A stretch of DNA of 64,000 nt from Nitrospinaceae bacterium. Lineage in GTDB: Bacteria; Nitrospinota; Nitrospinia; Nitrospinales; Nitrospinaceae. Below the pieces are notes generated by a model. The model was not told the origin of the DNA. It did not search any database and worked only from the letters and a program-made list of their open reading frames with translations. The stretch's first letter is position 1, and each line of letters starts with the position of its first letter. The stretch is from NCBI GenBank assembly GCA_028278405.1, contig JANQEK010000003.1, positions 1 to 64,000 on the forward strand. The letters run 5' to 3'. The translations under genes and the position numbers were made by a program. Shown piece after piece: positions 36,640 to 46,527 of the stretch.

Positions 36640-36819
36640 ATGCAATATTGGCTGAAAGTTGTTTTTGTGGATAACAGTGAGTTGAAGTTGGATGATACGG
36701 AAAAGCATTTTATCAGTGACGACCTGGAAGTGTTGGAAATCACTACTGCCAAGGAAGTATTCATTGTGCCGGTTCGGCAAATCAAGTACATCGCGTGTGA
36801 TTCCAAAATCTTCAAATAG
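36640..36819 (+). CDS. 59-residue hypothetical protein
   Basis: The short frame encodes a beta-rich protein with alternating hydrophobic and charged residues (YWLKVVFVDNSELKL at residues 3-17 and a VFIVPVRQIKYIACD strand pair near the end). This resembles a small beta barrel or sheet. An AGGGCAGGG stretch precedes the ATG. It lies 94 bases after the radical SAM gene and may share its transcript. No family is recognised. Confidence 0.65.
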   Translation: MQYWLKVVFVDNSELKLDDTEKHFISDDLEVLEITTAKEVFIVPVRQIKYIACDSKIFK

Positions 36820-36841
36820 GGAGGAGGGTGCGTAGGGAAGG

Positions 36842-36871
36842 CAAAAAAAAAGAGCGCCGCAAGGGCGCTCT
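36842..36871 (-). terminator. Rho-independent terminator of the downstream minus-strand gene
   Basis: AGAGCGCC and its complement GGCGCTCT enclose a five-base loop. On the minus strand the stem is followed by a run of eight or nine T, right after the 132-residue gene. It can also end the plus-strand transcript less efficiently. Confidence 0.85.
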
Positions 36872-36894
36872 GTGAGAATGGGTTTGGAAACGGT

Positions 36895-37293
36895 TTATAG
36901 TTTGATGCGGGCTTTCTTCAGCCAGTCTTTTTCATCAAAAACCGAGTTGCAGTAGTCCTCAAACAGCTCTTCTTTATTGGAAAGCTTTTCGCCGTCGATG
37001 GCCTGGGTCTCTTCCTTGTTGGCGAATCCAAATTCCAGTACCGTTTTAGGCTTGGGAGGTTCACCGTTGGGTTCCAGTTTATAGATCTTTTCAGAAAAGG
37101 GTTTGGGATTCACATAGTCGTCCAACTCTTCCAGACTGAGCAGAAGGTTGAATACAGCGGATTCCGTTATTAACCCGTTGGACCCCAATTCCTTGAGGAG
37201 CTCCTTCACATCCTTTGAGGATGTGATGGCATTCATAATAGCTGCGCTGAGTTTCTCGTAAATTTCGTCTTGGTAAGATTCGTTAGAATCCAT
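36895..37293 (-). CDS. Acidic hypothetical protein
   Basis: The 132-residue protein is cytoplasmic, acidic and mostly helical, with a Pro-rich link (EPNGEPPKPK) near residue 80. A GGGAGGTG ribosome site sits just before the ATG and a strong terminator follows, so it is a real single-gene unit. It is the only minus-strand gene between 33.8 and 52.2 kb. No family is recognised. Confidence 0.75.
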   Translation of the reverse strand: MDSNESYQDEIYEKLSAAIMNAITSSKDVKELLKELGSNGLITESAVFNLLLSLEELDDYVNPKPFSEKIYKLEPNGEPPKPKTVLEFGFANKEETQAIDGEKLSNKEELFEDYCNSVFDEKDWLKKARIKL

Positions 37294-37408
37294 TTACACC
37301 TCCCTTGCCGCCTTCATAATAATTATATTATAACGCCATTTTCTGAAATAGATACACAGCAATATGCGTGCCATGTAAATATAACTCCTTAAAAAACCGC
37401 TTAACATG

Positions 37409-37436
37409 TTGTTTATAAAAAACTTAGTTGTATAAT
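37409..37436 (+). promoter_or_regulatory. Candidate hemB promoter
   Basis: TTGTTT (37409-37414), a 16-base spacer and a perfect TATAAT (37431-37436) predict a start near 37443, leaving a leader of about 215 bases. Confidence 0.55.
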
Positions 37437-37506
37437 GGAGACTGAAAAAAAATTTATTTTGAAGTGTCCACCGTCAATTATTCAACTATATTTCGTTACA
37501 AGAATT

Positions 37507-37594
37507 ACCCCAATTTGGGTGGTTGACTGATTTTAAGTGGGGTATTTCCATCAAGTCAGTTCAAAAATCAAGTAACCCTTTAAATGTAAGGGTT
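37507..37594 (+). promoter_or_regulatory. Structured leader of hemB, possible cis-regulatory RNA
   Basis: Several inverted repeats are nested here. ACCCCA (37507-37512) pairs with TGGGGT (37538-37543) but also with the near GGGT. TTGACTGA (37523-37530) can pair imperfectly with TCAGTTCAA (37556-37564). AACCCTT (37574-37580) pairs with AAGGGTT (37588-37594), with a T-rich stretch after it. The overlap of partners allows alternative folds, as in attenuators. No known riboswitch is recognised. Confidence 0.35.
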
Positions 37595-37624
37595 TTAACG
37601 AATTTTTTGCCTGAATCAGGGTGA

Positions 37625-38632
<1,008 letters not shown>

Positions 38633-38681
38633 ATTTAACGTCCCCATTTACAAGGTGTTTTTTTTCAAAGGGTTTTATCTA

Positions 38682-38711
38682 TTGTTTAATAAGTCCCGCC
38701 GTGGATATAAT
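38682..38711 (+). promoter_or_regulatory. Candidate promoter of the HTH-PBP-SPOR operon
   Basis: TTGTTT (38682-38687), an 18-base spacer and a perfect TATAAT (38706-38711) lie 34 bases before the HTH gene. GAGGAGAG follows as its ribosome site. Confidence 0.55.
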
Positions 38712-38744
38712 AAAGAAAAACTTTCTAGCAGAGGAGAGTGGTAA

Positions 38745-39395
38745 ATGTCAATTTTGGCTCAGAATATGAAAATCATCCGACGCGAGTTGAAGTGCACGCA
38801 GTCAGCTATGTCCGATATTTTGAAAGTCGGCTTCAGGACCTATGTTCGTTATGAAGCAGGAGAAAGGGATGCGCCTGTCGCCGTTTTGGTAAAAATGGCG
38901 CGGCTGGGAAATATTTCTTTGGAACACCTGTTGACTCGGAAAATCGATTCGCTCGCTATTTTGCCGATGGATACGGAGACCCTGAACCTGAATCCCCCGG
39001 AAATCAAATCGGTTAATTTTCAAACCGGACATATTTCTTTCAAAAAGTTGTCCAAAGAAGGAATTCTGGCTTTGGATGAAGTCGAGAAAAAAGCCATTTC
39101 AGCTTACAGAAGAATGCCTCAGGATCTGAAATCGACTTTTCTCAAAGACTTGGAAAAAAACTATAAAGTCACAGGGGTAGGGCTTAAAGCCAGACGACCG
39201 GCTTCCGCAAAATCAGCCAGCTCTGTGAAGGCTTTGCCTCCGGAGACCAAGCCGACGGCGAAAAAGGAAAGTGGCAAAGGGGTTAAAAAGAAAGGAAAAC
39301 CCGGACGAAAAAAATTGGATAAAAAAGCCCTCAAGGAAAAAATCGACCGGCTGAAAATGATTACCAAATCCGTTCCGAAAATTACCGTGAGATGA
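38745..39395 (+). CDS. XRE-type HTH regulator with lysine-rich tail
   Basis: Residues 5-62 form an XRE-type helix-turn-helix (QSAMSDILKVGFRTYVRYEAG). A middle region of about 80 residues has no known fold. The last 75 residues are Lys/Pro/Ala-rich, reminiscent of histone-like tails, and could bind DNA non-specifically. The gene has its own likely promoter and starts a four-gene envelope operon, so it may regulate that operon. This is inference from position. Confidence 0.82.
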   Translation: MSILAQNMKIIRRELKCTQSAMSDILKVGFRTYVRYEAGERDAPVAVLVKMARLGNISLEHLLTRKIDSLAILPMDTETLNLNPPEIKSVNFQTGHISFKKLSKEGILALDEVEKKAISAYRRMPQDLKSTFLKDLEKNYKVTGVGLKARRPASAKSASSVKALPPETKPTAKKESGKGVKKKGKPGRKKLDKKALKEKIDRLKMITKSVPKITVR

Positions 39396-39398
39396 GTT

Positions 39399-40307
39399 TT
39401 GAAAAAAGCTGGAATTCTGGGAAATCTAAATGGCATCGTTTTTATCGTTGCTCTATTGGTGATTTTTTCCCTTGAGATTTTTGGCAAGGTGATCGAGCGG
39501 GGCGTCGGGCATTACCTCAAATGGGAAAATCATACGCGCCCTCAATTGGGGCGAATCTGGGAACGCGACCGCGAAAAGATCGTTGCCCAGAAGAAAATTG
39601 AATCCATTCTTTCTAACCTGAGTACTCAGGAACAGAGCTCCGAGTCGATCCAGTCCTTCAAGGAGTTGTTTGAAAAGCTCAACCCCTCCGATCCGCAGAT
39701 GGTCTCCCGCAAAAAGTTTCTACAACTGTATTTCGAATTTCCGGAACAGTTGGCCAACAAGATGGTTTCTCCCTACGAATTACTGGAAATCGATTCCAAC
39801 CGCGATTGGCAGCGCGTTTTGTTAACTCAGTTGGGTGAATGGGTCACCATCAGTTTTATCAATAATCAGAATTTCCCCATTCGGGAAGTATTTTTGTCTG
39901 CAGAAGGAATGGGGGAAAATCCCCTGAACCGCGACATTTTTAAAGGCACCTTGGAAGAAGCTGGGTTCGGACAAGCGTCAATTCTTACAATTGTCGATTT
40001 CATGAGAGTGATGAAAACCCTGGACCCGGATGCCCAAAAGGATTTGTTTCCAAATCCTTATTGGTTCTTCAGCAAAAACTATTATGTGGTTCGGGTCGGG
40101 GTGAAAGAGATTGAAGGCTCGGATGTCTATCCCCCTCCAGTTCGAATGGGCGTCGAGTACCAGAGTGACTTTTATACAGAAGTTTTGATCCTTCCCGTTC
40201 CGGCAGATATCTCAGAAAACCTGCTATCCCAAATTGAAATCCCCGTTTATGACGAGTCTGCCGAAGATCTCTCTCCCTTCGGTGATTATCAAGGAGATCT
40301 GAATTGA
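39399..40307 (+). CDS. Hypothetical protein with one N-terminal membrane helix
   Basis: The 302-residue protein has a single membrane helix (about residues 11-28) and a mostly helical outer part with Glu/Gln-rich stretches, then beta-type segments near the end. The start is TTG, three bases after the HTH stop, with GAGATGAG as a ribosome site; no in-frame ATG lies nearby. Its last four bases overlap the PBP start, so it is probably made together with that enzyme. It may be an accessory factor of the PBP. No family is recognised. Confidence 0.75.
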   Translation: MKKAGILGNLNGIVFIVALLVIFSLEIFGKVIERGVGHYLKWENHTRPQLGRIWERDREKIVAQKKIESILSNLSTQEQSSESIQSFKELFEKLNPSDPQMVSRKKFLQLYFEFPEQLANKMVSPYELLEIDSNRDWQRVLLTQLGEWVTISFINNQNFPIREVFLSAEGMGENPLNRDIFKGTLEEAGFGQASILTIVDFMRVMKTLDPDAQKDLFPNPYWFFSKNYYVVRVGVKEIEGSDVYPPPVRMGVEYQSDFYTEVLILPVPADISENLLSQIEIPVYDESAEDLSPFGDYQGDLN

Positions 40308-42379
40308 ACCGGCGCATTTTTGAAAAGATAGCCTTTTCACTGTTTACTCTGGTGATGGCGTTTTCTTTACTGGGATTCGGTCTTTATGTCGACTTGAAGG
40401 ACGATCTCCCGCAATTGCCCGACAGCCTCGATAAAATAAACTTGAGTCTGCCGACCGAAATCTATTCCTCACAAGGCAATGTGATCAAGGTTCTGGGTCA
40501 ACGTCACCCGGTGACTTTGGACGAAATTTCCCCACGGTTTACCGAAGCCATGATTGCGACTGAGGATTCCCGTTTTTACAGCCACAGCGGGGTGGATCAT
40601 ATCGGTTTAACGCGGGCGATGCTTCGCAATATTCGGGACATGAGGGTCTCACAGGGGGGAAGCACAATCACCCAGCAGCTTTCTAAAAATCTTTTCTTCT
40701 CGTTTGAAAGAAAGTGGGTCCGCAAGATCAAGGAACTGATGATCGCTCTTCAGATCGAGGCGACCTTTTCCAAGGATGAGATTCTGGAAGCCTATTGCAA
40801 TCAGGTTTATTTTGGAAGCGGTGCATACGGTGTCGAAGATGCATCGTTGATCTACTTCGGAAAGCGCGCGAAAGATTTGACTTTGCTGCAGGCCGCTTTG
40901 CTGGCGGGTTTGCCCAACTCTCCCAACAACGCAAACCCGTTCAATAATTTTGAACGGGCCATGAAGCGTACCCGGACGGTATTGAACCGTATGATCAGTT
41001 CAGGCTTTATCAGTCCTATCCAGATGGAAGAGGCTTTAGAGACCGATCTGGAATTGGCGCCGCGTCGGATTCAATCGAATCCCAATCAATACTTCATACA
41101 GTATGTGATCTCCAAGCTTGAAAAAGAATATGGCAAGGAATTTGTGCATTTTGGCGGCCTTAAAATTTTTACCACCCTGGATGCCCGATTGCAGAAATTC
41201 GCGCAACAGGCCGTGACCACCCATATGAAAAGTCTCGATAAACGGATGGGGTCCAATGAGGATGAAGAAATCCTTCAGGCTGCGGTAGTGGCATTGGAAA
41301 ATAAAACCGGAGCCGTTCGCGTGCTGGTGGGCGGGAGGGATTATGCCCAGAGCCAGTTCAATCGTGCTATTTCAAACAACCGAATGGCGGGGTCTTCCTT
41401 TAAGCCGATCGTTTATCTGGCTGCCATGGAAAACTTGGGGATCTCGCCCGCAACCGTGATGAAGGACGAACCGGTTGTTCTGAATATTTCAGAGGACAAA
41501 ACCTGGGAACCGAAAAACTTTAACGATGAATATTTCGGAGATTTGATCCTGAAGCGAGCCTTGATGAAATCGTTGAACGTGGTATCGGCGAAACTGGTGA
41601 ACGATCTCACTCCGGAACGCGTGATCAAAACCGCGCGTCAGATGGGAATCACCAGTCCCCTGGGTGAAAACCTGTCACTGGCGTTGGGAGCCACCGGGGT
41701 CTCGCCGCTCGAGATGGCGGGCGCATATAGTGTGATCTCCAACTTGGGAGTTTTGAACGAACCTTATCTAATCGACCGAATCGAGGACTTCAGGGGGAAC
41801 ACCTTGTATGAGCATTTCTATTTTGGTGTTCAACGGTTTTCGCAGAAATCCATTTACCCTCTTCTGGACATGATGCGCGGGGTGGTGGAAGAGGGCACCG
41901 GGAGGGTGATCCGGCGCATGGGCTTTCGCCATCCGGCAGGCGGTAAAACAGGAACCACTAATGACTACAAAGATGCCTGGTTCGATGGTTTCACCAAGGA
42001 TCTTTCCGTTTCAGTCTGGGTGGGTTATGACAGCAACAATTCTATGATCGACCGGAACGGAAGGGGTCTGACAGGCGGCAGTGCCGCCGCGCCGATCTGG
42101 GGATATTTCATGAAAAAAGGACTGAGAGGCAAAAACCCGGCAAACTTTCCTGTGCCTGAAGGAATCCGGTTTGTTGAAGTGGATTCCGAAACCGGTTATA
42201 TCGCCAATATCAGTACCAAGAAGACCATGAAAGTAGCGGTGAAAAATGATGTCGTGTTGACATTGCCGCCCACCACAGATTCCACCCGGGGATTCTTTTC
42301 CTTTGAAGACGAACCGGAGCCCGAACAAAACTTTCCAACTAACAATCGTCCCGAGGAAAATGTTTTACCAGAGCTTTAA
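40304..42379 (+). CDS. Class A penicillin-binding protein
   Basis: The 691-residue bifunctional enzyme builds peptidoglycan. It has an N-terminal membrane helix (about residues 5-27), a glycosyltransferase domain with catalytic Glu87 in TEDSRFYSHSG, and a transpeptidase domain with Ser364 in the SSFK motif and KTGT at 548-551. It is shorter than the PBP1A gene at 52.2 kb and lacks that protein's inserted OB-type domain. The start is TTG, inside the stop of the previous gene, with AAGGAGA upstream. Confidence 0.94.
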   Translation: MNRRIFEKIAFSLFTLVMAFSLLGFGLYVDLKDDLPQLPDSLDKINLSLPTEIYSSQGNVIKVLGQRHPVTLDEISPRFTEAMIATEDSRFYSHSGVDHIGLTRAMLRNIRDMRVSQGGSTITQQLSKNLFFSFERKWVRKIKELMIALQIEATFSKDEILEAYCNQVYFGSGAYGVEDASLIYFGKRAKDLTLLQAALLAGLPNSPNNANPFNNFERAMKRTRTVLNRMISSGFISPIQMEEALETDLELAPRRIQSNPNQYFIQYVISKLEKEYGKEFVHFGGLKIFTTLDARLQKFAQQAVTTHMKSLDKRMGSNEDEEILQAAVVALENKTGAVRVLVGGRDYAQSQFNRAISNNRMAGSSFKPIVYLAAMENLGISPATVMKDEPVVLNISEDKTWEPKNFNDEYFGDLILKRALMKSLNVVSAKLVNDLTPERVIKTARQMGITSPLGENLSLALGATGVSPLEMAGAYSVISNLGVLNEPYLIDRIEDFRGNTLYEHFYFGVQRFSQKSIYPLLDMMRGVVEEGTGRVIRRMGFRHPAGGKTGTTNDYKDAWFDGFTKDLSVSVWVGYDSNNSMIDRNGRGLTGGSAAAPIWGYFMKKGLRGKNPANFPVPEGIRFVEVDSETGYIANISTKKTMKVAVKNDVVLTLPPTTDSTRGFFSFEDEPEPEQNFPTNNRPEENVLPEL

Positions 42380-43895
42380 ATACATTTTAGTCCGGACTGG
42401 ACTGACCTTGTTTCTGGTCTTGTCTCTCGGCTATATATCGTTGTACTTCGTGCACGAAGTGGCTTTGCCCAACGTGTATTTCAACGATCTGTGGATCAAG
42501 TGGACGGTTGTTCTGGTTTGTCTGTTTTTCGGATTTGTGGTGTATGGGATTTTCGGCGAACACCGTTTTCTCAGCGCTTTGAACAGCCTGAGGCATATCG
42601 ATCTTAAAACAGTAGGACCGGAAGTTAGAAAACAGTTTCAAAGTTTGGTTGATTTCACCGGATCTTCCTATTTCCTGCCGGGGAAGGGTCGCGAACTGCG
42701 GGAACAGTTGATTCAGGACTATGCCGAATTTCTAATGAGTATCGGTTCCGAGGATCCGGAAGCTCTGAATGTTTATTTGAAGGCCTTCCTCCAGGATTCC
42801 AAGCAAACCCGTTTCCGCAACGTGTTAGTTTCCGCTCTGACCCGAAAGGAACAGTTGACCGATCAGGAAATCGACCTGTTGCTGGTGATCATGAAGACCG
42901 AGGGATATGAGGATCGGGAGCTGCTCAACCATATGATTACCGTTTTTCTGGCTCAGGAGTGGTTCACAAACAAGTCAGAGCCTGTATTCCTGAAAGCGTT
43001 GCAGTTGAAAACAGGTCAGGAAGATAAAATTATCAGTTTTATGCTTCCCTATTTGCTGGATAAAAAGAGAACCGATTATCTGGCTGTGAACTTTTATCTG
43101 GAATCTTTATCCTCTCTGCCCGAGGATCAACGTGAAACGATAACTTTCCTGGTGAGTACCAGTTACTGTGAAGAGCGGTTCAAAGTGCTTGATCCTGATT
43201 TGCATGCCCGGTGCAAGCAGGTTTTTGATTCCCTGGAAACCCAAACCCAGGATCGCCTGCTCCGTGTGGCGAAAGATGCCAAAGTTTCCGAACAATGGAA
43301 AAAGGTCAAACTGTTCCACTCGGATGATAAACAGGCTTTGGAGCGGTTAAAGGTCTACACCGGGTTGAGTCCCACGTTCTGGCAGGTTGTTGGTAAAAAG
43401 ATAACAGGGCAGGGGGGCGGTGTTTTCAATCTGATCAAAAAAGTGGTTTTCAAGGTATTTGACGGGTTGAATTTTATGGGGAACTTGAATACGGCTTCCA
43501 AGCTGCTGCTGACAGGACTCATTCTGGGAGGGATGACCTTTGCGGCGATATCTGTAGATTGGAAAGCCCTGTTCTCGGTCCCTCAGCCCGTTCCGACCGC
43601 TCCTCCGGAGGTGGCGGTTCCTACAAAACAAGTGTTCACCCTTCAGGTGGCTGCCGTAAAGGGCAAGAGTCAGGCCGACGCCACTGTTCGAAAACTCAAA
43701 AAAAAGAAGGTGGAAGACGTTTATGTCGTGAAAATCCCACGTAACGAGGGAGGATTCTGGTATAAAGTGCGTGTAGGAAAATTCCGCGAACGTGAAATGG
43801 CGGAAAAAGTAGCTATCATTTTGATGAACCAGAAAAAGATTCGTTCCTATTTCATCATTGCGCTGGATGACCGGCCTCCGACCCAGCCCCAATAA
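42360..43895 (+). CDS. SPOR-domain membrane protein
   Basis: The 511-residue protein has two N-terminal membrane helices (about residues 9-29 and 42-61), a long cytoplasmic helical region of about 300 residues with TPR/HEAT-like character, a third membrane helix (about 382-400), and a periplasmic SPOR domain (about 421-505). SPOR domains bind denuded septal peptidoglycan and mark cell-division proteins. ATG 42360 lies inside the end of the PBP gene with GAGGA just upstream, so the two are coupled. A role in directing the PBP to the division site is inferred. Confidence 0.85.
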   Translation: MFYQSFKYILVRTGLTLFLVLSLGYISLYFVHEVALPNVYFNDLWIKWTVVLVCLFFGFVVYGIFGEHRFLSALNSLRHIDLKTVGPEVRKQFQSLVDFTGSSYFLPGKGRELREQLIQDYAEFLMSIGSEDPEALNVYLKAFLQDSKQTRFRNVLVSALTRKEQLTDQEIDLLLVIMKTEGYEDRELLNHMITVFLAQEWFTNKSEPVFLKALQLKTGQEDKIISFMLPYLLDKKRTDYLAVNFYLESLSSLPEDQRETITFLVSTSYCEERFKVLDPDLHARCKQVFDSLETQTQDRLLRVAKDAKVSEQWKKVKLFHSDDKQALERLKVYTGLSPTFWQVVGKKITGQGGGVFNLIKKVVFKVFDGLNFMGNLNTASKLLLTGLILGGMTFAAISVDWKALFSVPQPVPTAPPEVAVPTKQVFTLQVAAVKGKSQADATVRKLKKKKVEDVYVVKIPRNEGGFWYKVRVGKFREREMAEKVAIILMNQKKIRSYFIIALDDRPPTQPQ

Positions 43896-43936
43896 CCGAA
43901 GTTCTCTTTTAAAGGTTCCTTCCTTACTATTTGACC

Positions 43937-45268
43937 ATGGCAAATATTCTAGAGCTCCGTACTGAGAATATTAAAAAGTTTGTTGCGGACCAGGATATTG
44001 TCACCCTGCAACCGGAAGTGGATCGGTGTCATCAGGATTTGGAATCCGGCCGGAAAGAGGGTGCGGAATATCTGGGTTGGCTTCACCTCCCATCGCAAAC
44101 AGCGCCTGACCACCTCAAGGAAATTGAGCAGTCTGCAAAATGGATTCGGGATAATTGTGAAGCCTTTGTCTCTGTAGGGATCGGTGGTTCTTATCTGGGA
44201 GCCAAAGCTGCAATTGACTTTGGAAGCCATGCTTTTTTGAATCAACGTTCTTCCATTGCACGCGGAGGACCGGAAATTTATTTTGCCGGTCAAAACATCA
44301 GCTCCGATTACCTTCACGATTTGCTGGAAATTCTGGAAGATAAAAAAGTTTGTCTAAATGTTGTTTCCAAGTCTGGAACGACGACCGAACCGGCCATTGC
44401 GTTTCGCCTGCTCAAGCAATTTATGGAGAAGAAATACGGGTCCGATGAACTGCGCAAACGGATATTCGTAACCACCGATCCGGAAAGGGGTGCTTTGAAA
44501 CAATTGGCGGGTGAAGAGGGATACCGGTGTTTCGTGATTCCGGATAATGTGGGAGGCCGGTATTCGGTGTTGACCCCGGTCGGCTTGCTGCCCATTGCAG
44601 TGGCGGGAATGGATATTGGGGAATTAATCGCCGGTGCCCGGGAATGTGAGAACCTTGCCACTAGGCATACTGGCTTGGACAGCAATCCTGTTTATCGATA
44701 TGCGGTCATCCGCAATGTGTTGTACCAAAAGGGGAAAACCATTGAGCTCATGGCCGCGTTTCACCCGGCCCTGCAAACTGTGGTAGAGTGGTGGCGTCAG
44801 TTGGCTGGGGAGAGCGAAGGCAAAGAAGCCAAGGGTATTTTCCCGGCAACCGCCGAATACACGGCCGATTTACATTCCCTGGGACAGTGGGTCCAGGAAG
44901 GCAACCGGATCCTCTACGAGACCTTTCTCAGAGTGGCATCTTCCGGACATTTCATGGAGATTTCCGAGTCTCCCGGGAATCAGGACGGCCTCAACTATCT
45001 GACCGGTCGTAGCCTCGATGAGGTGAATGAAAAAGCCTGGCAGGGAACCGCCCGGGCTCATCTTGAAGGCGGCGTGCCCAACATGACCCTGACAATGAAA
45101 GACCGGAGCGCCTATTCACTGGGCTATCTGTTCTATTTTTTTCAGCGAGCCGTTGCCATGTCGGGCAGTTTGATGGGGGTCAACCCGTTCGACCAGCCGG
45201 GAGTGGAGTTTTATAAAAAAAACATGTTTCAACTTTTGAACAAACCGGGGTATGAGAAGGGAAAATAA
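43937..45268 (+). CDS. pgi: Glucose-6-phosphate isomerase
   Basis: The 443-residue enzyme interconverts glucose-6-phosphate and fructose-6-phosphate. Signatures visible are SVGIGGSYLGAKA (about 75-87), SKSGTTTEPA and the conserved Glu/His region LHSLGQWVQ. It is the short (about 450 residue) type seen in Bacillus. ATG 43937 is two codons into the longest frame, which opens with TTG. Its stop overlaps the tal start by one base (TAATG). Confidence 0.96.
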   Translation: MANILELRTENIKKFVADQDIVTLQPEVDRCHQDLESGRKEGAEYLGWLHLPSQTAPDHLKEIEQSAKWIRDNCEAFVSVGIGGSYLGAKAAIDFGSHAFLNQRSSIARGGPEIYFAGQNISSDYLHDLLEILEDKKVCLNVVSKSGTTTEPAIAFRLLKQFMEKKYGSDELRKRIFVTTDPERGALKQLAGEEGYRCFVIPDNVGGRYSVLTPVGLLPIAVAGMDIGELIAGARECENLATRHTGLDSNPVYRYAVIRNVLYQKGKTIELMAAFHPALQTVVEWWRQLAGESEGKEAKGIFPATAEYTADLHSLGQWVQEGNRILYETFLRVASSGHFMEISESPGNQDGLNYLTGRSLDEVNEKAWQGTARAHLEGGVPNMTLTMKDRSAYSLGYLFYFFQRAVAMSGSLMGVNPFDQPGVEFYKKNMFQLLNKPGYEKGK

Positions 45269-46518
45269 TGGGGACAATCAGTAAAGATTTGAGTGAAACA
45301 GTTCATCGCATCGCCTGCCAGGAGATCAGTTCGGAGAAGCCTTCCAAAAAATACGAGAGCGATCCTCTGCTTGCCCGTCTGAGAGAACTGGGTACAGAGT
45401 TGTGGATCGATACCGGGGAGTTGGAACTGGCCCAATCGATTTGGAAAAATGAATTAACAGCTCTCACCACCAACAACACGTTAGCCAATCAAGTGGTGCA
45501 GAGTGGGGTGATGGACGATGTGATTCAGGAAACCGTGAGCAAACTCGGAGAAGCCGCCTCCGGTTTGAGCCGGGATGAACTGGTGATGGAAGTTGGGTTC
45601 GTGATCAACTGCCGCATCGCATTGAGACTGGTTGAAGCCTTCAAAGTAAAGGTCAGTGTCGAACTGCATCCCGCCATTTCCCGGGATCTCGAAAAGAGCG
45701 TGGAATACGGCAAGCGGTATTTTCGAGTTTGCCCTGAGTATTTTATTGTCAAGGTTCCCCTGACGCCGGAAGGCCTGCTGGCAACCCGGCGGATACGCCA
45801 GGAAAACATCCCTGTGAATTTTACTCTGGGTTTTTCTGCGCGGCAGAATTACTTGACCGCCCGGCTTTCCAATCCCAATTATGTGAATGTCTTTCTGGGC
45901 AGGCTCAACGCCGTGGTTGCGGACAATGCGGCCGGCACGGGTGAATGGGTCGGCGAAAAGGTTACGTTGCATACTCAGAGTACCGTGAGTGAAGTTCGAA
46001 ACGAGCATGCCGACATCAATACCCGATTGATCGCCGCAAGTATTCGCAATGGCGATCAGGTGGCGACTCTGGCGGGACTGGACGTTCATACGATTCCACC
46101 TAAGGCGATGAAAGAATTTCAGGAGTCGGGCCGTATCCCGGATCAGATCAAGCCGACAGAAGGAACTGCCTTAAACCCCAATGTGGATTCTGCGCACGAA
46201 TGGAGTGCCCGGGTGGCGAAACTCTGGGATGTGGATGGTGATTTCCGAAAGGCGGTTGACCGTCTGATGGCCCGTAACGATCTGAGCCAGCTCTCCGGCG
46301 AAAGCCTCGTCAAATTTTTCGAAGAAAATAATTTGGACCTGTTTCACCCGTTTACCGGATCGGACCTGAAGAAAATCCAAAGCGACGGTAAAATTCCAAA
46401 ACTAGCCGACTGGCCAGGTTCCATTGCGCTGGACGATTTGATGACCCAATCCGCACTGCAATCGTTCGCCAAGGACCAGAGCGCGCTGGATGCAAGGATT
46501 GAATCCTTTCTTAAATAG
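45268..46518 (+). CDS. tal: Transaldolase, long type
   Basis: The 416-residue enzyme transfers a dihydroxyacetone unit between sugar phosphates in the pentose phosphate pathway. The Schiff-base Lys lies in FIVKVPLTPEG (about residue 155), with the usual TLGFSARQ and Asn/Asp-rich strands around it. It is longer than the E. coli enzyme (317), resembling the mycobacterial-type family, with an extra C-terminal helical region after about residue 330. It is translationally linked to pgi and followed nine bases later by glk. Confidence 0.9.
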   Translation: MGTISKDLSETVHRIACQEISSEKPSKKYESDPLLARLRELGTELWIDTGELELAQSIWKNELTALTTNNTLANQVVQSGVMDDVIQETVSKLGEAASGLSRDELVMEVGFVINCRIALRLVEAFKVKVSVELHPAISRDLEKSVEYGKRYFRVCPEYFIVKVPLTPEGLLATRRIRQENIPVNFTLGFSARQNYLTARLSNPNYVNVFLGRLNAVVADNAAGTGEWVGEKVTLHTQSTVSEVRNEHADINTRLIAASIRNGDQVATLAGLDVHTIPPKAMKEFQESGRIPDQIKPTEGTALNPNVDSAHEWSARVAKLWDVDGDFRKAVDRLMARNDLSQLSGESLVKFFEENNLDLFHPFTGSDLKKIQSDGKIPKLADWPGSIALDDLMTQSALQSFAKDQSALDARIESFLK

Positions 46519-46527
46519 GATCTTCGC

